Positions 43,590 through 51,583 of a DNA stretch of 64,000 nt are shown in pieces. Position numbers and translations under genes: made by a program. This DNA is from CAXTKD01 sp964244885 (GTDB lineage Bacteria > Pseudomonadota > Alphaproteobacteria > Sphingomonadales > Sphingomonadaceae). Each line of letters starts with the position of its first letter. Position 1 is the first letter of the stretch. The notes beneath the pieces were generated by a model, which was given only the letters and a program-made list of their open reading frames with translations, had not been told where the DNA came from and did no database searches. Location: NCBI GenBank assembly GCA_964244885.1, contig CAXTKD010000001.1, forward strand, positions 1 to 64,000, written 5' to 3'.

Positions 43590-44942
43590 ATGAGCAGGGA
43601 GCAGGGGATGGCAGTGGAGCGGGACGAGGCAGTGCCGGACGGCCCTTGGCGGAGCGTATCGCCCCGGCAGCGCTGGGCGACCGCGATCCTGATGACGATG
43701 CTGTTCGTGTTGTCGTTCGTCGATCGCAACATCATCAAGCTGCTGGTCGACCCGATCCGCCACGACCTCGGCGCGACCGACTTGCAGATCAGCTTGCTGG
43801 TCGGGCTTTCCTTTTCGATGCTCTACAGCGTCTCGTGCGTGCCCTTCGGCTACGCGAGCGATATCGTGAGCAGGCGCAAATTGCTGGCCGGCGCGGTGGC
43901 GGTGTGGTCGACCATGTCGGTCCTGTGCGGCGTTGCCTCCAGCTATGCCCAGCTTTTCGTCGCGCGGGCCGGGCTCGGCATCGGCGAGGCGGCGCTTCAG
44001 CCCTCGGCGACGTCGCTGATCCGCGACAGTTTCCCGCCGAAGGCGCGGGCGCGGCCATTCAGCGTGTTCGCGATCGGCCCGCTCGTCGGCAGCGCGATGG
44101 CGATGCTGATCGGCGGCGCGCTGTTCGGGCTCGCCGAGGCGGGCCATGTGCGCGATATCCCGATACTGGGCGCGCTCAGGCCGTGGCAGTTCGCGCTGGT
44201 GATCCCCGGCCTGATCGGCCTGGTCCTGGCGGCGGCGGTCCTGCTGATCGCCGAGCCCGCGCGGCCGCCCAAGGCGGCGGGGCCGACACCGGGCTTTCGC
44301 GAGACCTGGCGGCATATCCGCGCGCATGGCGGCCTTTATCTGCTAGTATTCGCCGCACCGACGATCTGGTCGCTCGGCAATAGCGGCTGGACGGCATGGA
44401 TGGCGCCGGCGATGGGGCGCCGCTGGGGACTGTCGCCCGTGGAAATCGGGGCGACCGCCGGCCTGATCGCGCTGTCTTGCGCAAGCATCGGCACGATCGG
44501 CTGGGGTTTCCTGATCGATGCGCTGACCGCTCGCGGCAAGCGCGACGCGATCATCCAAGTTCCCGTGCTGGTGATCGGGCTGCATCTGGTGCCGGCGCTC
44601 GCGATCTTCCTGATGCCGACGATCACCGGCATGTGGGTCGCCTACGGCTTTTCGATGCTGCTCACCGGGCCGATCCAGATCGCGGCGAGCACGATCATCG
44701 CCGAGCGCACTCCGAGCCATCTGATCGGGAAGACCATCGCGCTCTTCAACATGGTGCAGAACTTCCTGGGGCTGGCGATCGGCCCGACGCTGTTCGCGCT
44801 GGTGGCGAGCGGGTTCTTCCCGGGGGAGCGCGGGATCATCCCGGCGATGATGATCTGCTATCCGCTGGCGATGCTGGCTTCGGCCGCGATCATTTGGCGG
44901 CTGCGGCGCGTGTTGCGCGAGACGACTGCGCCTCGCACCTGA
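43590..44942 (+). CDS. Major facilitator superfamily transporter
   Basis: The protein has 450 residues and about twelve membrane helices. The first helix carries ILMTMLFVLSFVDRNIIKLL, the loop 2-3 motif is GYASDIVSRRKLL, and helix 4-5 has ARAGLGIGEAALQPSATSLI. This is the pattern of the organic-acid/aromatic-acid (spinster-like/ACS) MFS group common in sphingomonads. It follows the dipeptidase and RidA genes by 67 bp and precedes the TonB receptor, so it probably carries the island's substrate across the inner membrane. ATG 43608 (MAVERD) is an alternative start. Confidence 0.85.
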   Translation: MSREQGMAVERDEAVPDGPWRSVSPRQRWATAILMTMLFVLSFVDRNIIKLLVDPIRHDLGATDLQISLLVGLSFSMLYSVSCVPFGYASDIVSRRKLLAGAVAVWSTMSVLCGVASSYAQLFVARAGLGIGEAALQPSATSLIRDSFPPKARARPFSVFAIGPLVGSAMAMLIGGALFGLAEAGHVRDIPILGALRPWQFALVIPGLIGLVLAAAVLLIAEPARPPKAAGPTPGFRETWRHIRAHGGLYLLVFAAPTIWSLGNSGWTAWMAPAMGRRWGLSPVEIGATAGLIALSCASIGTIGWGFLIDALTARGKRDAIIQVPVLVIGLHLVPALAIFLMPTITGMWVAYGFSMLLTGPIQIAASTIIAERTPSHLIGKTIALFNMVQNFLGLAIGPTLFALVASGFFPGERGIIPAMMICYPLAMLASAAIIWRLRRVLRETTAPRT

Positions 44943-44953
44943 ACAATCTGTCA

Positions 44954-45007
44954 CGTATCGCGCGACAGCGTTTCATGTATTGACTATATTAGGGTTCCAG
45001 ATATCCT
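44954..45007 (+). promoter_or_regulatory. Promoter and IclR-type box of the TonB receptor gene
   Basis: The box CGTATCGCGCGACA (44954-44967) is followed by TTGACT (44980-44985), a 16-base spacer and TATCCT (45002-45007), a good sigma-70-like promoter. The start codon is 37 bp further. A box just upstream of -35 suits an activator. Confidence 0.6.
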
Positions 45008-45043
45008 TCCCTCGATAAAAAACTCGCAAGAGGGGGAATCATC

Positions 45044-48016
45044 ATGAACCTGCATAATGAAGCTGTGTTTTCCGGCCGGCGCTCAATCCGCGCGGCCGCG
45101 CTCGCCGGCGCCTTTCTGGGGGGGCAGGTGATGCTGGCCGGCGGGGCCTACGCCCAGGATCAGGCGCCCGCCGCCGCGACGCAGGCCGGCGCTGAAGTCG
45201 CCAGCGAGGAGATCATCGTCACCGGCTCGCGCATCGCCCGCCAGGGCTTCGAGGCGCCGACACCGACCAAGATCCTGAGCTCCGAGACGATCGAATTGCG
45301 CGGGTCCACGAGCATCGGCGATTTCCTCGCCGAAGTGCCCTCGTTCCGCAACAGCCAGGGCCCGCAGACCTCCACCCAATCGACGCTTGGCACCGGCCAG
45401 AACTCGCCCGACCTTCGCGGCCTCGGCGTGATACGGACGCTGACGCTGGTCGACGGCCGGCGGCATGTGCCGACCGCGCCCACGGGCCAGGTCGATCTCA
45501 ACCTGATCCCGCAGATCCTCGTCGACCGAGTCGATGTCGTGACCGGCGGCGCGTCCGCGGCTTATGGGTCGGACGCGGTGGCGGGCGTCGTCAACGTCAT
45601 CCTGAACAAGAAGCTCCAAGGCCTGAAGGGCGATCTCTCGATGGGCATCAGCGACGAGGGCGACGACCGTGAAACCCGCGCCTCGCTGGCTTATGGCACC
45701 TCATTCGCCGAAGATCGCGGGCACCTCATCGTCGGCGGCGACTATGTCGATTCCAACGGCGTTCCCAACAACAGGATGCGCGATTTCTATCGCGACCAGC
45801 CGGGGCTGATCTCGCTTCCAGCCACTCGCGCCGCCGGCCTGCCTTCGCGCTTCTACACGACGGGCGTGACCTTCATCAACATGGCCTACGGCGGCCTTAT
45901 CACCGGCGTGAACGCCGACCTGAATGCCGCCAATGGCGCGGACGTGCTTCGCGGCATCCAGTTCGGCCCGGGCGGTGTGCCCACGGCCTTCAACTACGGC
46001 AATTTCAGCACCTTCGGTGCGACGAGCACGCTCGCGAGCGACTTCTCCGGCGGCAACCTGGGCCTGTTTCCCCAGGACGGTTTCGCGATCGTCACGCCGG
46101 TGACGCGCAAGGTCGCTTTCGGCCACTTCGATTATGACGTCACGGACTCCATCTCGGTCTTCGCCGAGGCGAGCTATGGCCGCAGCGGCGCCAACAGCGC
46201 GTCGCCGCCGGTACGCGATACCGCCGCGGTGGCGACCATTCGACAGGACAACGCCTTCTTGCCGACCTCGATTCGGCAAATCATGGTTTCAAACAATATC
46301 CAGTCGTTCACGCTCGGCCGCCCCTATAACGATTTCGGCGTCGTCGCGACGGACAACACCAACACGACCAAGCGGTTCGTGACCGGCTTCGACGCCGGCC
46401 TCGGTTCGAACTGGAAACTGAGCGGCTATTATCAATATGGCCAGAATATCCTCGACGCGGAGGTTTCCAACCTTCGCATCGAGAACAATTTCCGGTTCGC
46501 GGTCGACGCCGTCACCGTCGGCGGCCAGGTCGTGTGCGCCGCGACCCAGCCCAATGGCACGCTGGCCGCCGGCGGCCTGGTGCTCAATCGCTTCAATGCC
46601 GCCGCCGCCGGATGCGTTCCGATCAATCTTTTTGGTCAGGGGTCGCCGAGCGCGGCCGCGATCGATTATGTCACCGGCACGCTGGACTATCGGGTCAAGA
46701 CCGAACAGCAGGTCGGCTCGCTCACCTTGCAGGGCGATTTGTTCAATACCTGGGCGGGGCCGGTCTCGGTCGCGGCAGGCGGCGAGTATCGCGAGGAAAA
46801 GGCAAGCGCGGTATCGGATGCGATCTCGCAGGCGAGCGGCTTCAACTACAGTAATCCCAAAGCCTATCGCGGCAAATATGATGTGAAGGAAGCGTTCGGC
46901 GAAATCGTGGTGCCGCTTGCCAACGATGTCGCGTTCGCCCATCTCCTCGAGCTCAACGGGGCGGTCCGATATACCGATTATTCGACCAGCGGCAGCGTCA
47001 CCACCTGGAAGATCGGCGGCGTCTACGCGCCGATTCCCGATATCCGCTTCCGCGTCACCCGGTCGCGCGATATTCGCGCGCCCAACAATTCCGAACTGTT
47101 CGCGACGACCTCGACGCTGAGCCAGCTGATCAATCGGTTCAACAACAACATCACGTCGCAGATCCTGACGCTCAACCAGCCGAGCCCGAGCCTTCAACCC
47201 GAAAGGGCGGATACCTGGACCGCCGGGGCGGTGATGACTCCGACTTTCATTCCCGGGCTCAGCCTGTCTGTCGACTACTACGACATCAAGATCGACGGTG
47301 CGATCGCCAGCTACACCGCGCAAAACGTGATCGACAACTGCGCGAGCGGAACCACCTTTTTCTGCGGCTTCATCGATCGTACCGGCAACACGATCAACAG
47401 CGTCTCGGTCCAGCTTCTCAACATCGGATCGATCCGCGAGCGCGGCTTCGACTTCGATGGCTCGTATCGAACGGCGGTGGGCGCCGGGCAACTCGCCCTC
47501 CGCGGGACCGCGTCCTACGTGAAGGACCTCATTTTCGATGACGGCACCGGCAAGGCGCCAAGCTTCACCAACGGCGTGATCCAATCGCTGGGCTCGCGCA
47601 TCAACCGGGCGGGAGCGGTCGGCGGCTTCACCAACGGGCAGCAGGTGAACGCCACCAGCCTGCCGCATTGGACGGCGACGGGATCGATCACCTATTCCCA
47701 GGAGCCGTTCACCTTCAACGTCCAGGGCCGTTACATCGGCGGCGGCAAGCTCGATGCCTCGCTCGTCGGGCCCGGCGACGAAAATTACGATCCGCTCTCG
47801 CCCATCTCGATCGGCGACAATCGGGTGTCAGGCCGCTTCTATGTCGATCTGGGCGCGCAGTTCGACGTCATCAAGGATGGCAATCGCAAGCTGCAATTCT
47901 ACATGAACGTCAATAACGTGACCAACAAGGAACCGCCGTTTCCGGTGATCAACATCGCCGGCATGTATGATCGCATCGGTCGTTTTTATCGTACCGGCCT
48001 GCGCTTCACATACTAG
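45044..48016 (+). CDS. TonB-dependent outer-membrane receptor
   Basis: The protein has 990 residues. The signal peptide ends at GGAYAQ. It has a TonB-box-like EEIIVTGSRIARQ, a plug domain (~60-190: PTPTKILSSETIELRGSTSI, RGLGVIRTLTLVDGRRHVP, VDVVTGGASAAYGSDAVAGV) and a 22-strand-type barrel ending in RTGLRFTY with a C-terminal Tyr. This long subfamily is abundant in sphingomonads and imports diverse organic compounds. Its place in the island, with an IclR-type box and promoter upstream, indicates it brings in the pathway substrate rather than a siderophore, although that is inference. Confidence 0.92.
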   Translation: MNLHNEAVFSGRRSIRAAALAGAFLGGQVMLAGGAYAQDQAPAAATQAGAEVASEEIIVTGSRIARQGFEAPTPTKILSSETIELRGSTSIGDFLAEVPSFRNSQGPQTSTQSTLGTGQNSPDLRGLGVIRTLTLVDGRRHVPTAPTGQVDLNLIPQILVDRVDVVTGGASAAYGSDAVAGVVNVILNKKLQGLKGDLSMGISDEGDDRETRASLAYGTSFAEDRGHLIVGGDYVDSNGVPNNRMRDFYRDQPGLISLPATRAAGLPSRFYTTGVTFINMAYGGLITGVNADLNAANGADVLRGIQFGPGGVPTAFNYGNFSTFGATSTLASDFSGGNLGLFPQDGFAIVTPVTRKVAFGHFDYDVTDSISVFAEASYGRSGANSASPPVRDTAAVATIRQDNAFLPTSIRQIMVSNNIQSFTLGRPYNDFGVVATDNTNTTKRFVTGFDAGLGSNWKLSGYYQYGQNILDAEVSNLRIENNFRFAVDAVTVGGQVVCAATQPNGTLAAGGLVLNRFNAAAAGCVPINLFGQGSPSAAAIDYVTGTLDYRVKTEQQVGSLTLQGDLFNTWAGPVSVAAGGEYREEKASAVSDAISQASGFNYSNPKAYRGKYDVKEAFGEIVVPLANDVAFAHLLELNGAVRYTDYSTSGSVTTWKIGGVYAPIPDIRFRVTRSRDIRAPNNSELFATTSTLSQLINRFNNNITSQILTLNQPSPSLQPERADTWTAGAVMTPTFIPGLSLSVDYYDIKIDGAIASYTAQNVIDNCASGTTFFCGFIDRTGNTINSVSVQLLNIGSIRERGFDFDGSYRTAVGAGQLALRGTASYVKDLIFDDGTGKAPSFTNGVIQSLGSRINRAGAVGGFTNGQQVNATSLPHWTATGSITYSQEPFTFNVQGRYIGGGKLDASLVGPGDENYDPLSPISIGDNRVSGRFYVDLGAQFDVIKDGNRKLQFYMNVNNVTNKEPPFPVINIAGMYDRIGRFYRTGLRFTY

Positions 48017-48025
48017 CGAGACCGC

Positions 48026-48055
48026 GCTCCGCGCCGGCTGGTGCCGGCGCGGAGC
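48026..48055. terminator. Strong hairpin terminator between convergent genes
   Basis: A perfect 13-bp GC stem (48026-48038 with 48043-48055) and TGGT loop lie directly after the TonB receptor stop and before the end of the convergent RidA gene. There is no T-run, but stem strength and position suggest bidirectional termination. Confidence 0.65.
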
Positions 48056-48061
48056 CGCCGA

Positions 48062-48529
48062 TCAGGCGGCGAGCACGAACTGGGCGTCGATCTCGACCGC
48101 CACGCCGAAGGGCAGCGCCGCCACGCCGACCGCGGCGCGCGTATGGCGGCCGCGCTCGCCGAGCACATCGACGATCAGGTTGGACGCTCCGCTGATCACG
48201 TGGCTCTGCTCGGTGAAATCGGGGGTGCAGGCGACATAGCCCGTCAGCCGCAGACAGAAATCGACGCGGTCGGCATCGTCGCCCGTGGCTTCCGCCAGCC
48301 AGGCGAGGATGTTGAGCGCCGACAGTTCCGCCGCGCGAATGCCCTCCTCGCGCGTGAAATCCGCGCCGAGCCGGCCGACATAGGGGCGCTCGCCTTCGAA
48401 TTGCGCGATCTGCCCCGAGATATGCAGGACGCGCTCGTGGATCCGATAGAGCAGGAAACTGGTCGGTCCCTGCTTGACGGCGGGGAGGCGATAGCCTTTC
48501 GCCGCGGCGAGTCCGGTGATGGCTGGCAT
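48062..48529 (-). CDS. RidA-family protein (copy 2, YjgH/atypical group)
   Basis: The protein has 155 residues. The fold is recognisable: KQGPTSFLLYRIHERVLHIS, GIRAAELSALNILAWLAEAT, VDFCLRLTGYVACTPDFTEQ, and HTRAAVGVAALPFGVAVEID with the conserved Arg. It is longer and more divergent than the copy at 43106 and belongs to the group in which the Arg lies in an HTR motif. Enzyme activity of this group is not well established. It is divergent from the DJ-1/PfpI gene with IclR-type boxes in the 165-bp gap, so it is probably co-regulated with the island. Confidence 0.8.
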   Translation of the reverse strand: MPAITGLAAAKGYRLPAVKQGPTSFLLYRIHERVLHISGQIAQFEGERPYVGRLGADFTREEGIRAAELSALNILAWLAEATGDDADRVDFCLRLTGYVACTPDFTEQSHVISGASNLIVDVLGERGRHTRAAVGVAALPFGVAVEIDAQFVLAA

Positions 48530-48595
48530 GGAAAAGCCTTTCGAAGAGAGCGGCGCCGATCACCGCCAAGGCGCTTGCGGACCAAGCATGGAGTC

Positions 48596-48630
48596 TCGTA
48601 TAGCGTAACGCTATTACGAATTACGCGACA
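48596..48630. promoter_or_regulatory. IclR-type boxes in the RidA/DJ-1 divergent promoter
   Basis: TCGTATAGCGTAACG (48596-48610) and CGAATTACGCGACA (48617-48630) are weaker copies of the island box, and TCGTAATAGCGTTA reads on the minus strand across 48606-48619, giving a nested palindrome. The pair spacing is about 21 bp, as in the other regions. Confidence 0.58.
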
Positions 48631-48694
48631 TCTTGACAAGTTTGGATGGCGTGTGCTTCGCGATAGTCGAGGATCGAGCCAAGGAGTCCGCCTG

Positions 48695-49510
48695 ATGAAC
48701 AGACGCAATTTCATCGCCGCCGCCAGCGTGGTGGCGGGCCTCGCGACCACGGCGTCTTCCGCCAACGCCGCCGCGGCCGCGAAGGCGCCCCCGCCACCCG
48801 CGCCCAAGGCGGCGCCGGGCGGAGAGGCGGCCAAGCCGTTCCAGATCGGCATGGTCATCTTCGAGCAGATGACCAACCTCGATTTCGTCGGCCCCCAGGA
48901 TTCGCTGGCGCGGGTGCGCGCCGCCAAGATCCACGTGATCGCCAAGACGCTCGACCCGATCACAACCGATTCCAACCACCGCATACTCGCGGACACGACA
49001 TTCGCGCAGGCGCCGGAACTGGACATGCTGTTCATCCCTGGTGGACCGGGCACCACCCAGATCATGCAGGATCCCGAGGTGCTGGCCTTTCTGCGCGACC
49101 GCGCGCCGCGCGCCCAATGGGTCACCTCGGTCTGCACGGGCGCGCTCGTGCTTGGGGCAGCGGGCTTGCTCAAGGGCTATCGCGCGGCGACGCACTGGGC
49201 CTTCATGGATATCCTGCCGACCCTGGGCGCGATCCCGGTGAACGAGCGGGTCGTGATCGATCGCAATCGCGTCACCGGCGGCGGCGTGACCGCCGGGATC
49301 GATTTCGGACTGACGTTGATCGGCAAGATCTGGGGCGACGATCTGGCGAAGCTGATCCAGCTCGGCCAGGAGTATAATCCCGCGCCGCCTTATGACGCGG
49401 GCTCGCCCGATCGCGTGCCCGAGGTGGCGGCGCGCTTTCGGAAGATGACGGCCGGGATGCATGAGGCCCGGCTGGAAGCGGCGAAGCGCGCGATGGCGGG
49501 GTTGGCCTGA
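48695..49510 (+). CDS. Exported DJ-1/PfpI-family protein (isonitrile hydratase-like)
   Basis: The protein has 271 residues. The N-terminus MNRRNFIAAASVVAGLATTA has a twin-Arg and hydrophobic core like a Tat signal. The DJ-1/PfpI domain (~48-235) has MVIFEQMTNLDFVGPQDSLA, LFIPGGPGT, and the nucleophile elbow VTSVCTGALVLGAAGLLKG followed by ATHWAFMD, as in isonitrile hydratase-type members. AAGGAG precedes ATG 48695 by 8 bp. Most relatives are cytoplasmic, so export is unusual. It is divergent from RidA copy 2 under island boxes. The substrate is unknown. Confidence 0.82.
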   Translation: MNRRNFIAAASVVAGLATTASSANAAAAAKAPPPPAPKAAPGGEAAKPFQIGMVIFEQMTNLDFVGPQDSLARVRAAKIHVIAKTLDPITTDSNHRILADTTFAQAPELDMLFIPGGPGTTQIMQDPEVLAFLRDRAPRAQWVTSVCTGALVLGAAGLLKGYRAATHWAFMDILPTLGAIPVNERVVIDRNRVTGGGVTAGIDFGLTLIGKIWGDDLAKLIQLGQEYNPAPPYDAGSPDRVPEVAARFRKMTAGMHEARLEAAKRAMAGLA

Positions 49511-49990
49511 GCGGGTGCTGTCCAGTCTAATGCTAACTCGTCTCCGCCGGGCACAACGACCCCAGCCCGCAGCTTCGCCGAGCTCATGACCGCCTGCGGT
49601 GTTGTCAGACTAACCTGAGATTGGTTCAATCACGTGTCTCCAGCGCGACGCACACCGGAATGCGGGCATGCACAGTCGGAAATTGGGCCGGAAATGGCAA
49701 TTACGACCCCCGTTTCTGGCCTTTCGCGCTGCGTCTAACCAACGCGGGAAAGCGTGTCATTTTGCTCTGACAATGCCCCCGGGCTCGTCTCAGTGCAGGC
49801 GCAATCGCGCATATTAGGGAATCCGCACCGCCCGCAATCCGCCGGAGACAGGGGCCGCAAATGGCGGGCAAACAGGCTCCGTACGCACCGGAAGCGTTGT
49901 GTATCAGGACGGAAGTCAGTGGGTTTGCTGGCGAGATTTCGGGGGCTTGGGAGGCGCCCAGGTGGGCCGAGATCAGTTCCCGAGACTGCG
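49511..49990. other. Gene-free boundary segment next to tRNA-Ser
   Basis: About 480 bp without a credible gene; the short frames in it have no recognisable protein features. It starts with IS-end-like repeats (49514-49613) and ends at the 3' end of tRNA-Ser. It looks like the decayed right border of the island. I could not find an integrase piece in it. Confidence 0.6.
49514..49613 (+). repeat. IS-end-like repeats, right copies
   Basis: 49514-49545 repeats the 28630-28660 sequence in the same orientation (GGTGCTGTC, AGTCTAATGCTAACT) with one inserted base and one mismatch. A shorter relative, GGTGTTGTCAGACTAA, lies at 49598-49613. They mark the right side of the catabolic region. Confidence 0.62.
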
Positions 49991-50082
49991 TGGCGGTGAC
50001 GGAGGGATTCGAACCCTCGATACGAGTTGCCCCGTATGTCGGTTTAGCAAACCGGTGCCTTCAGCCGCTCGGCCACGTCACC
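49991..50082 (-). tRNA. tRNA-Ser (anticodon GCT)
   Basis: 92 nt with encoded CCA. The 7-bp acceptor stem GGTGACG/CGTCACC closes the cloverleaf. The anticodon stem-loop reads GGTTTGCTAAACC (anticodon GCT), there is a long variable arm typical of serine tRNAs, and the T-arm carries GGTTCGAATCC. The 3' end points toward the catabolic island, a common arrangement for islands inserted at tRNA genes. Confidence 0.95.
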
Positions 50083-50121
50083 CACCAGGGGGCGAGTAGC
50101 TAGAGATGCCCGTCCCTTCGG

Positions 50122-51474
50122 TCAACGCGGAAAGCGCGTCTCGACGATTCGGGCGGCGGCGGGGCCGGGGTTGGCGATCCGGCCGGGCTTGCCGGGGCGC
50201 ACCGCCTCCCCGCTCTTCATCGCGGCGCCGTCCATCGTCGCCGAGCCCTCCGCGAGGCGCAGCTCGTCCGCGTCGCGTTCCGAGCTCTCCGCCCCCGGCT
50301 CGATCGTCAGCTCGGTCAGCGTCAGTGCGGGCGCTCGCAGCAGCACGCGCTCGACGCCCCAGGCGTGGACGATGCGCGGCGCGTCGAGGTGCTCGCGCCG
50401 CCCGCTCGCGGCGAGCTGGTCGACGACGCGCTTCACGTCCTGCGCGCGGTCGAGCGCCGCGACGAGCACCGCGTCGCCGGTCGCCACCACCGCGATGTTA
50501 TCGAGCCCAACCGCCGCGAGCAGCGGGCCTTCGGAGCGCAGCAGGCAATTCGCGCTGTCGACCGCGACGACGTCGCCGCTGACGCTGTTGCCGCTCTCGT
50601 CGGTGTCGCTGATCGCCTTCAGCGAACTCCATGAGCCGACGTCGGACCAGCCCATCGAGACCGGCACGACCGCGACCCGCGCGTCGCGCTCCATCACCGC
50701 ATAGTCGATCGAATCCGAGGGGCAGTCCGAAAAGACGTGGCGCGAAGGCGCAATGCCGTTGTTTCCATGGGTCGCGGCCGCAAGCGCGGCGGTCGCCGCC
50801 CGCTCGATCGCCGGCACATGCGCGGTCAACGCGTCGAGGATGCGCTGCGCGCCGAACAAGAAGATGCCGCTGTTCCATGCATAGTCGCCGCTCGCCAGAT
50901 AGCCCTTCGCCGTGGCGAGGTCGGGCTTCTCGACGAAGCGCGCCACCCGGTATGCGCCGCCGTCCAGCGGCTCGTCGGTCTGGATATAGCCGTAGCCCGT
51001 TTCGGGCCCGGTCGGCGCGATTCCGAAGGTCACCAGCCAGCCGCCTTGCGCCAGCGGCAGAGCCGCCGCGACCGCGCGGTCGAAGGCGGCGGTGTCGCGG
51101 ATGACATGGTCCGACGGCATGACGAGCATGATGGCGTCCGGGTCGAGCCCCGCGAGGTGGCGCGCCGCGAGCGCCACGGCGGCCGCGGTGTTGCGCCCCA
51201 CCGGCTCGAGGATGATCGCCTGCGGCGGCTGCCCCGTCGCCGCCAGTCCTTCGGCGATCAGCGCGCCGTGGTCGGCCCCGGCGACGACGACCGGCGCGTG
51301 GAAGCGCGCCGGGTCGCTTGCGCGCGCCGCCGTCGCCTGAATCATCGTCAGCGGCCCGGCAAGCGGCAGCAGCTGCTTGGGAAGCGCCGCCCGCGACAGC
51401 GGCCACAGGCGCGCGCCCGCGCCGCCGGACAGGATGACCGGCCAGACCGGCGGCGAGTTTGCGTCGGGCTTCAC
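50122..51474 (-). CDS. manC: Mannose-1-phosphate guanylyltransferase
   Basis: The protein has 450 residues. The nucleotidyltransferase signature is VILSGGAGARLWPLSRAALP with PKQLLPL just after, then MLVMPSDHVI, ETGYGYIQTDEP and the sugar-binding FVEKPD. The C-terminal ~110 residues are a short cupin-like segment, smaller than the full phosphomannose-isomerase domain of bifunctional enzymes, so only GDP-mannose synthesis is predicted. It is divergent from the exopolysaccharide sugar transferase gene, with a 109-bp gap, and fits supply of GDP-mannose for the same polysaccharide. Confidence 0.88.
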   Translation of the reverse strand: MKPDANSPPVWPVILSGGAGARLWPLSRAALPKQLLPLAGPLTMIQATAARASDPARFHAPVVVAGADHGALIAEGLAATGQPPQAIILEPVGRNTAAAVALAARHLAGLDPDAIMLVMPSDHVIRDTAAFDRAVAAALPLAQGGWLVTFGIAPTGPETGYGYIQTDEPLDGGAYRVARFVEKPDLATAKGYLASGDYAWNSGIFLFGAQRILDALTAHVPAIERAATAALAAATHGNNGIAPSRHVFSDCPSDSIDYAVMERDARVAVVPVSMGWSDVGSWSSLKAISDTDESGNSVSGDVVAVDSANCLLRSEGPLLAAVGLDNIAVVATGDAVLVAALDRAQDVKRVVDQLAASGRREHLDAPRIVHAWGVERVLLRAPALTLTELTIEPGAESSERDADELRLAEGSATMDGAAMKSGEAVRPGKPGRIANPGPAAARIVETRFPR

Positions 51475-51583
51475 TGTTTACTCCGCGTTGACGCGCAAGG
51501 GCTTACGGACGGGCGCTATTATTTCAACCCCGCCTCCGCTAACAGGGCTACGGTCGGGCGACATACGGGGTCGAGGTCGTCGA

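Noticed and set aside
49754..50103. Several 66-81 codon frames next to tRNA-Ser
   Set aside because: They overlap or run into the tRNA and have no ribosome site, leader or known motif.
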